From JAKPAM01 sp047601745 (GTDB lineage Bacteria > Pseudomonadota > Gammaproteobacteria > Burkholderiales > Burkholderiaceae_E), in NCBI GenBank assembly GCA_047601745.1, contig JASGIS010000001.1:6262001-6326000 (forward strand): a stretch of 64,000 bases of DNA, given 5' to 3'. The notes under the pieces were generated by a model. That model was given only the letters and a program-made list of their open reading frames with translations, searched no databases and was not told where the DNA came from. The position numbers and the translations under genes are program-made. This document shows, in pieces, positions 8,331-15,206 of this stretch. The stretch's first letter is position 1. The number at the start of each line of letters is the position of its first letter.

Positions 8331-10064
8331 TTACGAGTTGTTCTGGTTGTCCAGTTTCGCACGCAGCAGCGCGCCCAGGTTGGTCGTGCCGCTGACCGCC
8401 GACGATTCGGCGGCGATCCGCTGCAGCGTCTCGGCCGTCTCGACGTTGTCCTTGGCCTTGATCGACAGGTTGATCGAACGGTTCTTCCGATCGACGTTGA
8501 CGATCATCGCCTCGACCTCATCACCTTCCTTCAGGTGGTTGCGCGCATCCTCGACGCGATCGCGCGAGATCTCGGACGCCCGCAGGTACCCGTCGGTGTC
8601 GCCGCCCAGGTCGATGACCGCACCCTTCGGATCGACGCTGCGGACCTTGCCGCGGACGATCGCGCCCTTCTCGTGCTGGCCGGCGTAGCTGTTGAACGGA
8701 TCGCCCTCGAGCTGCTTGATGCCCAGCGAGATGCGCTCGCGCTCGGTGTCGATCGCCAGCACGACGGCGCCGACCTCGTCGCCCTTCTTGAACTCGCGCA
8801 CGGCTTCTTCGCCCGGCTTGTTCCACGACAGGTCGGACAGGTGGACCAGACCGTCGATGCCGCCCGGCAGGCCGATGAACACGCCGAAGTCGGTGATCGA
8901 CTTGATCGTGCCCTGGACCTTGTCGCCCTTGCGATGGTTGTCCGAGAACTCTTCCCACGGGTTGGCGCGGCACTGCTTCATGCCCAGCGAGATCCGGCGA
9001 CGATCCTCGTCGATCTCGAGCACCATGACCTCGACCTCGTCGCCCAGCGACACGATCTTGCCCGGGTTGACGTTCTTGTTCGTCCAATCCATCTCGGACA
9101 CGTGCACCAGACCCTCGATGCCCGGCTCGATCTCGACGAACGCGCCGTAGTCGGTGATGTTGGTGACCTTGCCGAACATCCGGGTGCCGGTCGGGTAGCG
9201 GCGGGCGATGCCGACCCACGGGTCGTCGCCGAGCTGCTTGACGCCGAGCGAGACGCGGTTCTTCTCCTGGTCGAACTTGAGCACCTTGGCCGTGACTTCC
9301 TGGCCGACCGACAGCACCTCGGACGGATGACGCACGCGGCGCCATGCCATGTCGGTGATGTGCAGCAGGCCGTCGATGCCGCCCAGGTCGATGAACGCGC
9401 CGTAGTCGGTGATGTTCTTGACCACGCCCTTGACGATCGCGCCTTCGGACAGCGTCTCGAGCAGCTTGGCGCGCTCTTCGCCCTGCGTCAGTTCGATGAC
9501 GGCGCGGCGCGACAGCACGACGTTGTTGCGCTTGCGATCGAGCTTGATGACCTTGAACTCGAGCGTCTTGCCTTCGTACGGCGACGTGTCCTTGACCGGA
9601 CGCATGTCGATCAGCGAGCCGGGCAGGAACGCGCGGATGCCGTTGGTCATGACGGTCAGGCCGCCCTTGACCTTGCCGGTGATCGTGCCGTTGACCAGGT
9701 CGCCGCTGTCCAGCGCCTTCTCGAGGCTGATCCACGCGGCCAGGCGCTTGGCGCGGTCGCGCGACAGGCGCGTCTCGCCGTAGCCGTTTTCCAGCGCGTC
9801 GATCGCGACCGAAACGTAATCGCCTTCCTTGACGTCGAGCTCGCCCCGATCGTCATAGAATTCTTCGATGTCGATGTAGCTCTCGGACTTCAGGCCGGCA
9901 TTGACGACGACGAAGTTGTGATCGATCCGAACGACCTCGGCGGTGATGACCTCCCCCGAGCGCATCACCTGACGCGACATCGATTCTTCGAACAGTTGTG
10001 CGAAGCTCTCCATCGGCGCGGCGACAGGCTTGTTGGTCGTTTCGTTGATAGCAGTGGTACTCAA
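8331..10064 (-). CDS. rpsA: 30S ribosomal protein S1
   Basis: 577 residues. Six S1/OB-fold repeats are visible, each with the G-(A/V)-(F/V)-(V/I) plus HxS/T signature, such as KNITDYGAFIDLGGIDGLLH and KSITDFGVFIGLPGGIDGLV. S1 binds mRNA leaders on the small subunit and unfolds structured starts. The gene lies between cmk and ihfB in the conserved order. The 180-bp gap upstream probably holds its own promoter and leader. Confidence 0.98.
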   Translation of the reverse strand: MSTTAINETTNKPVAAPMESFAQLFEESMSRQVMRSGEVITAEVVRIDHNFVVVNAGLKSESYIDIEEFYDDRGELDVKEGDYVSVAIDALENGYGETRLSRDRAKRLAAWISLEKALDSGDLVNGTITGKVKGGLTVMTNGIRAFLPGSLIDMRPVKDTSPYEGKTLEFKVIKLDRKRNNVVLSRRAVIELTQGEERAKLLETLSEGAIVKGVVKNITDYGAFIDLGGIDGLLHITDMAWRRVRHPSEVLSVGQEVTAKVLKFDQEKNRVSLGVKQLGDDPWVGIARRYPTGTRMFGKVTNITDYGAFVEIEPGIEGLVHVSEMDWTNKNVNPGKIVSLGDEVEVMVLEIDEDRRRISLGMKQCRANPWEEFSDNHRKGDKVQGTIKSITDFGVFIGLPGGIDGLVHLSDLSWNKPGEEAVREFKKGDEVGAVVLAIDTERERISLGIKQLEGDPFNSYAGQHEKGAIVRGKVRSVDPKGAVIDLGGDTDGYLRASEISRDRVEDARNHLKEGDEVEAMIVNVDRKNRSINLSIKAKDNVETAETLQRIAAESSAVSGTTNLGALLRAKLDNQNNS

Positions 10065-10218
10065 TTAGTTGATCTCGTCAGCACGCCGGAAGGCCGACGC
10101 CACGGCCCGCCCGACAGAGCGGACGGCGGACGCGTTGGTCGCGGCAACCCAGCGGAGTTGCACCAATGACCGGACGAGCGGTGCGCGACGGCGCGGGCTC
10201 GCCAGCCCCAGAACGGGA

Positions 10219-10245
10219 ACGGCCGGACCGGCCCGTCCCGGCCGT
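10219..10245. repeat. 8-bp inverted repeat at the cmk stop codon
   Basis: ACGGCCGG (10219-10226) and CCGGCCGT (10238-10245) are perfect inverted arms around an 11-base loop, touching the cmk stop codon. On the minus strand this can form a strong GC hairpin between cmk and rpsA. No T-run follows, so a classical intrinsic terminator is unlikely; a role in attenuation or mRNA end protection is inference. Confidence 0.55.
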
Positions 10246-10982
10246 CACCCGGCTCGGGATCGCGTCGATACCGTCTGTCCCATCCGTCGGCGATCGGCTT
10301 CGTCGAGCACCGCGCGCACCGTCTGATCGATGTCGAGCTGCGTCGAGTCGAGCACGAAAGCCCCCTCCGCCGGCTTCAGCGGCGCGGTGCTGCGCTGGGA
10401 ATCCCGCGCATCCCGCTGTTGAAGATCCAGCAAGAGACCCTCCAGGCTAGCAGAAAACCCCTTTTCCATCAACTGCTTATATCGGCGCTGCGCGCGGGAC
10501 TCGGCGCTGGCCGTCAGGAACACCTTGAGCCCCGCATCGGGGAACACGACGGTGCCCATGTCGCGCCCGTCCGCGACCAGCCCCGGCGCCTGCCTGAACG
10601 AGTGCTGCAGCGCGAGCAGCGCGTCGCGCAGCGCGGGCACGACGGCGATCCGCGACGCCATCTGGCCGACGTTCTCGGCACGGATCGCATCGGTGACGTC
10701 CTCGTGGCCGGCCTCGTCCGGACCGGCGTTCGGCCGGCTCAGCCGGATCCGTCCTTCACCGAACCACGGCTGCAGCGCGTGCGCGATCGCGACCAGACGG
10801 CCGGCGTCGGCCGGATCGACGCCGCCGCGCACGACGTCGAGCGCGACCAGCCGGTACAGCGCGCCCGAATCGAGGTAGTGCCAGCCCAGCGCCCGCGCCA
10901 CCTGCTGCGCGATCGTCCCCTTGCCGGACGCGGTCGGCCCGTCGATCGTGACGACCGGCGCCGTCGGATCGGCATCGATCAT
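10245..10982 (-). CDS. cmk: cytidylate kinase
   Basis: 245 residues. The P-loop GPTASGKGT is at residues 15-23. LDSGALYRLVAL is the CMP-binding segment, and DGRDMGTVVFPDA with FLTASAESRAQRR completes the bacterial Cmk signature. The enzyme phosphorylates CMP/dCMP. The ATG at 10982 overlaps the aroA stop by one base (TGATG), indicating translational coupling. It is in its usual place between aroA and rpsA. Confidence 0.96.
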   Translation of the reverse strand: MIDADPTAPVVTIDGPTASGKGTIAQQVARALGWHYLDSGALYRLVALDVVRGGVDPADAGRLVAIAHALQPWFGEGRIRLSRPNAGPDEAGHEDVTDAIRAENVGQMASRIAVVPALRDALLALQHSFRQAPGLVADGRDMGTVVFPDAGLKVFLTASAESRAQRRYKQLMEKGFSASLEGLLLDLQQRDARDSQRSTAPLKPAEGAFVLDSTQLDIDQTVRAVLDEADRRRMGQTVSTRSRAG

Positions 10983-12328
10983 CACGCCTCCGTCCGATCG
11001 GACGCGCCGGCGGCGCGCGCTGCGATCGACAGGCCGGCCCGCGCCGCCAGCGACGGGAAGCCCGGGAACGAGGTCGCGACGTTGTCGGTGTCGTCGATCC
11101 GGATCGGCTCGCCGGCGCGCAGCGCCGCCATCGCGAATGCCATCGCGATCCGGTGATCGCCGTGCGAGGCGATCCGCCCGCCGCCGAACACCGTCGGTTC
11201 GCCGCCCCGCCCTTCGATGACCATGCCGTCGGGCGTCGGCGTCGCGCGCGCGCCGAGCGCGTTCAGGCCGTCGGCCATCACCGCGATCCGGTCCGATTCC
11301 TTGACCCGCAGCTCCTCGGCGCCGGTGACCGTCGTGCGGCCTTCGGCGCAGGCCGCGGCGACGAACAGCGCCGGAAACTCGTCGATCGCCAGCGGCACCA
11401 GCTCGGGCGGCACGTCGATGCCGCGCAGCCGAGCGCCGCGCACCCGAAGATCGGCGACCGGCTCGCCGCCGACCTCGCGCGTCGCCAGCGTCTCGATGTC
11501 GGCCCCCATCAGCCGCAGGATGTCGAGGATGCCGGTGCGCGTCGGGTTGATGCCGACGTGCTCGAGCACCAGGTCGGAACCTTCGGCGATCGAGGCGCCG
11601 ACCAGGAAGAAGGCCGCCGACGAGATGTCGGCCGGCACGTCGATGCGCGCCGCCCGCAACCGCTGTCCGCCGCGCAGCGACGCGGTCGCCCCGTCGCGCT
11701 CGACGGCGACGCCGAAGCCGGCCAGCATCCGCTCGGTGTGGTCGCGCGTGGGCGCCGGCTCGGTGACCGACGTGACGCCGTCGGCGTACAGCCCGGCCAG
11801 CAGCACCGCCGACTTGACCTGCGCGCTGGCCATCGGCATCGCGTAGTGGATGCCGCGCAGCGCGCTGCCGCCGTGCAGCCGGACCGGCGGACAGCCGTCG
11901 CGCGTCGTGATCCGCGCGCCCATCCGCTCGAGCGGCTCGGCGACCCGCCGCATCGGCCGGCGCGTCAGCGATTCGTCGCCGACCAGCACCGTGTCGAACG
12001 ACTGCCCGCACAGCAGCCCCATCAGCAGGCGCATCGCGGTCCCGGCGTTGCCGCAGTCCAGATCGACGACCGGCGCGCGCAGGCCGTCGATGCCGACGCC
12101 GCGCACCGTGACCCGGCCGTCGTGCGGCCCGTCGATCGATACGCCCATCGCGCGGAAGATGTTCATCGTCGAGATCGCGTCAGCGCCTTCGAGAAAGCCG
12201 CTGACCTCGGTCACGCCGTCGGCCAGCGCGCCGAGCATGATCGATCGATGCGAGATCGATTTGTCGCCGGGCACGCGAATGCGTCCGGACAAACGGCCGC
12301 CGGGGCCGACGTCGAAGCTGCTGGACAT
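10982..12328 (-). CDS. aroA: 3-phosphoshikimate 1-carboxyvinyltransferase (EPSP synthase, class II type)
   Basis: 448 residues from the ATG at 12328, which has AGGAA about 8 bases upstream. The enzyme joins PEP and shikimate-3-phosphate in the shikimate pathway. All four motifs used to define class II, glyphosate-insensitive EPSP synthases are present: GDKS, RDHTE, SAQVK and NPTR. GNAGTAMRLL has Leu where the E. coli class I enzyme has Pro101. The frame remains open upstream to 12391, but homologues start at MSSSFDVGP. It is co-directional with tyrA and coupled to cmk. Confidence 0.95.
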   Translation of the reverse strand: MSSSFDVGPGGRLSGRIRVPGDKSISHRSIMLGALADGVTEVSGFLEGADAISTMNIFRAMGVSIDGPHDGRVTVRGVGIDGLRAPVVDLDCGNAGTAMRLLMGLLCGQSFDTVLVGDESLTRRPMRRVAEPLERMGARITTRDGCPPVRLHGGSALRGIHYAMPMASAQVKSAVLLAGLYADGVTSVTEPAPTRDHTERMLAGFGVAVERDGATASLRGGQRLRAARIDVPADISSAAFFLVGASIAEGSDLVLEHVGINPTRTGILDILRLMGADIETLATREVGGEPVADLRVRGARLRGIDVPPELVPLAIDEFPALFVAAACAEGRTTVTGAEELRVKESDRIAVMADGLNALGARATPTPDGMVIEGRGGEPTVFGGGRIASHGDHRIAMAFAMAALRAGEPIRIDDTDNVATSFPGFPSLAARAGLSIAARAAGASDRTEA

Positions 12329-12437
12329 GAACAAATTCCTGGAGTCACGGGCCCTCGGGGCCCAAGCTGTACCGGTTATCGCCGCAGACATTGCCGTCTG
12401 ACCGGATCGGAACCGACCTCATGCGAATCGGCGCGAC

Positions 12438-12821
12438 ATGGAGCAAAGACGACATTCTAGCGAGAGCGCATCGGCCAGCCCGGCCATCACGTCCGCGCGC
12501 GGCGATCGCCCGCACGGCCGCGAGCCGGGTGCGCGCGGATTCACGCTGAACGCCGCGACGCTGGCGCTGCTCGATACGCTGCCTTCGACGCTGCGCCTGA
12601 TCGCGCTGCGCCGCGGCTACCCGCACGTGCTGGTACGCCTGGCCGCGGTCTGGAGCGACCCGTTGCGGATGCTCGTCGAATTCCGCTCGCTGCTCGAGGG
12701 CGACCGCCCGCACCGGACCGGTTTTCCGCCCGAAGTGAGCGCCGAACTGCGGCAACTGGCCGATTATTACTTCCGGATCGTCCACCCGGGACTGCACGGC
12801 CTGTATTGCCCGGACGCCTGA
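12438..12821 (+). CDS. hypothetical protein, 127 residues
   Basis: I do not recognise this protein. After a low-complexity Ser/Arg-rich start of about 35 residues, the rest looks folded: FTLNAATLALLDTLPSTLRL, a Leu/Arg-rich helix, DPLRMLVEFRSLLEGD and ELRQLADYYFRI. It has no signal peptide, membrane span or known motif. It is divergent from aroA and convergent with tyrA, in an otherwise minus-strand cluster. Codon positions show the normal GC pattern. The ribosome binding site is poor, so the start is uncertain and a shorter form is possible. Confidence 0.6.
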   Translation: MEQRRHSSESASASPAITSARGDRPHGREPGARGFTLNAATLALLDTLPSTLRLIALRRGYPHVLVRLAAVWSDPLRMLVEFRSLLEGDRPHRTGFPPEVSAELRQLADYYFRIVHPGLHGLYCPDA

Positions 12822-12851
12822 ACACCCCGGCGGCCGATTCGGCGCCGGCAC

Positions 12852-12954
12852 CCGGGCCTGCGCCGCCCGGTGCCCGCGTCATCCGGGCCTGCATGAGCCC
12901 GGACCGGTATGACCCAGGCCGGTATCACCCGATGCATGCTCCACCCGGGCCTGC
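12852..12954. repeat. three dispersed copies of CCGGGCCTGC
   Basis: The 10-mer CCGGGCCTGC occurs at 12852-12861, 12883-12892 and 12945-12954, twice extended as CCCGGGCCTGCGCCGCC. All three lie in the gap between the convergent unknown gene and tyrA. No coding role is apparent. Confidence 0.6.
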
Positions 12955-12974
12955 GCCGCCGCGGGCCGCGCCGC

Positions 12975-13916
12975 TCAGGCCGCGCCGTTCAGGCGCTGCC
13001 GCCAGCGGCTGGCATGCGTCAGTTCGTCGACCAGGGCCTGGCGATCGGCGTGCTGCAGCGCCTGGCGCAGCCGGTCGAGCCGGCGCTGGAAGCGATCGGC
13101 CGACGCCAGCGCTGCCGCGCGGTTGTCCAGCAGGATGTCGGCCCACAGCTCGGCCGACGACGCGCCGATCCGCGTCGTATCGCGCAAGCCGCCGCCGCTG
13201 AAACGCAGCGCGTCGTCGGCGAACTCGCTGTCGGCGACGGCGCCCGACAGCGCGAAGGCCACGGCGTGCGGCCAATGCGACAGCTCGGCGTACAAGCGGT
13301 CATGGCGCGCGGCGTCGATCGGCACGACCTCGGCGTTCAACGCCACCCACAGCGCGGTGACCGTAGCCAGCGCATCGGCATCGGTCGTCTCGGTCGCGCA
13401 CAGCATCAGCTTGCAGCCGTCGAACAGATCGGCGCGCGCGGCGCCCGGCCCGCTGCGCTCTGAACCGGCGATCGGATGCGCGGCGACGAAGCGGCCGGCA
13501 CGGGCGCCGAGCGCGTCGCGGGCAGCGGCGATGACGCTCTGCTTGGTGCTCGCGCAGTCGGTGACGACCGCGCGCGGCGACAGCGACGGCGCGATCCGGC
13601 GCAACAGATCCGGCAGCGCCGGGATCGGCGCGGCCAGCACGATCAGGTCGGCGCCGGCGACCGCGTCGTCGATCCGCTCGGCGCCTTCGTCGATCAGGCC
13701 CAGGCCGACCGCGTCCTCGACCGACGGCGCCGGTCCGAATCCGACGATCCGCGACGCGAGCGAGCGCCGGCGCATCGCGGCGGCCACCGACCCGCCGATC
13801 ATGCCGACGCCGATGATCGCCACGCGCTCGAAATGCGGATCGACCGACGGCGCGGTGCCGGCGACCGGAAACGCGCGATCGTCGCCGGTGAACTGGCGAT
13901 CCCGTTCGACGCTCAT
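12975..13916 (-). CDS. tyrA: prephenate dehydrogenase
   Basis: 313 residues. VAIIGVGMIGGSVAAAMRR is the NAD-binding motif, and FVAAHPIAGSERSGPGAA carries the conserved catalytic His and substrate-binding region. It has no chorismate mutase domain. It decarboxylates prephenate to 4-hydroxyphenylpyruvate for tyrosine. The ATG overlaps the pheA stop (ATGA, 13913-13916), so the two are translationally coupled. In relatives hisC usually separates pheA and tyrA; here it is missing. Confidence 0.95.
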   Translation of the reverse strand: MSVERDRQFTGDDRAFPVAGTAPSVDPHFERVAIIGVGMIGGSVAAAMRRRSLASRIVGFGPAPSVEDAVGLGLIDEGAERIDDAVAGADLIVLAAPIPALPDLLRRIAPSLSPRAVVTDCASTKQSVIAAARDALGARAGRFVAAHPIAGSERSGPGAARADLFDGCKLMLCATETTDADALATVTALWVALNAEVVPIDAARHDRLYAELSHWPHAVAFALSGAVADSEFADDALRFSGGGLRDTTRIGASSAELWADILLDNRAAALASADRFQRRLDRLRQALQHADRQALVDELTHASRWRQRLNGAA

Positions 13917-15049
13917 TGCCTGGCGCGCGGATACGATCCGATCAGTTTGCAGAACGCCGCGTTGGCGCGCAGTTCGGCCAGCGCCGCCTTGATCGGCGGA
14001 TCCTCGCTGTGGCCGATGACGTCGATGTAGAAGTAGTACTCCCAGAACCCCTGGCGCGCGGGCCGTGACTCGAAGCGCTTCATCGACACGCCGTGCCGCG
14101 CGAGCGGTTCGATCAGCGAATGCACGGCGCCGGCCCGATCGGGCACCGACAGGATCATCGAGGTCTGGTCCTCGCCCGACGGCGCGCACGCATAGTTGCC
14201 GATCACGACGAAGCGCGTACGGTTGTTCGGGTCGTCCTGGATGTGATGCGCGATGAACTGCAGACCGTAACGCGACGCCGCGATGTCGGCGGCGATCGCC
14301 GCGGTGCCGGGCTCGACCGACGCGAGCCGCGCGCCCTCGGCATTGCTCGAGACCGGCACGCGCTCGATGCCGTGCGCGTGATGGTCCAGCCATCCCTGGC
14401 ATTGCGCGAGCGCCTGCGCATGCGCGCAGACGCGCTTGACGTCGGCCAGCTCGCCGCTGACCGACAGCAGGTTGTGCTGCACCGGCAGCGACACCTCGCC
14501 GCTGATCAGCAGCGGCGACTGCAGGAACAGATCCAGCGAGCGGTTGACCGCGCCTTCGGACGAGTTCTCGACCGGCACGATGCCGAAATCGGCGCTGCCG
14601 GCCTGCGTCGCCCGAAACACCTCGTCGATCGACGCGCACGGCACGGTGTCGACGGCCGATCCGAAATGCTTGTGCAGCGCCAGCTCGGAGAACGTTCCCG
14701 GCGGCCCGAGGAAAGCCACGCGCATCCGGCGCTCGATCTCGCGGCACGCCGAAATGATTTCGCGATAGATCCCCTCGATCGCCGCCCCCGGCAGCGGCCC
14801 CGGGTTGCGCTCGCGCAGGCGCGCCATGATCTGCGCTTCGCGCTCGGGCCGGTACACGGGCGCCTCGGTCAGTTTCTTGACCTCGCCGACTTCGATCGCC
14901 AGCCTGGCGCGGCGGTTCAGGACCTCGACGATCGTCCGGTCGATCTCGTCGATCGACACGCGCAGCGCCGCCAGCCGCTGCTCGACTTCATGCGGCGAGA
15001 TCGCCGGCGCCGAGGACGATGCGTCCTCGTGGGATGGGTGCTCAGCCAT
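13913..15049 (-). CDS. pheA: bifunctional chorismate mutase / prephenate dehydratase
   Basis: 378 residues. The N-terminal AroQ chorismate mutase domain spans about residues 20-105 (IDEIDRTIVEVLNRRARLA, then EREAQIMARL). The prephenate dehydratase domain starts at VAFLGPPGTFSELA and includes GIVPVENSSEGAVN and the NRTRF motif. A C-terminal ACT domain (TSMILSVPDRAGAVHSLIE, FESRPAR) gives phenylalanine feedback control. The gene is 157 bp below gyrA with no serC between. Confidence 0.96.
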   Translation of the reverse strand: MAEHPSHEDASSSAPAISPHEVEQRLAALRVSIDEIDRTIVEVLNRRARLAIEVGEVKKLTEAPVYRPEREAQIMARLRERNPGPLPGAAIEGIYREIISACREIERRMRVAFLGPPGTFSELALHKHFGSAVDTVPCASIDEVFRATQAGSADFGIVPVENSSEGAVNRSLDLFLQSPLLISGEVSLPVQHNLLSVSGELADVKRVCAHAQALAQCQGWLDHHAHGIERVPVSSNAEGARLASVEPGTAAIAADIAASRYGLQFIAHHIQDDPNNRTRFVVIGNYACAPSGEDQTSMILSVPDRAGAVHSLIEPLARHGVSMKRFESRPARQGFWEYYFYIDVIGHSEDPPIKAALAELRANAAFCKLIGSYPRARQ

Positions 15050-15119
15050 GGCTGCGTTCGAACTCCTGGATGATGGCCGCGCGCACGCGCCGCGTCCGCC
15101 GGTCGGCCGCCGATCGTAT

Positions 15120-15156
15120 CAAAAGCGCGGCGGCCTCATCCGCCGAAAATCGGCGG
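15120..15156 (-). terminator. hairpin cluster after gyrA (weak terminator candidate)
   Basis: CCGCCGA (15140-15146) and TCGGCGG (15150-15156) form a perfect 7-bp stem with a 3-base loop. A second partial GC stem lies just beyond it, then a TTTT run on the minus strand at about 15120-15123. It sits between gyrA and pheA. The T-run is short, so termination is probably incomplete. Confidence 0.35.
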
Positions 15157-15206
15157 CGCGCGCGCCGTCAGGGCCCGCCTTCAGGCCGTACAGTCAGGCC
15201 ACACCG

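Noticed and set aside
6408..10169. An open plus-strand frame of 1253 codons opposite lapB, lapA, ihfB and rpsA
   Set aside because: It is Arg/Gln/Asp/Val-rich, has no domain, and mirrors the third-position GC of the well-supported minus-strand genes; an antisense shadow.
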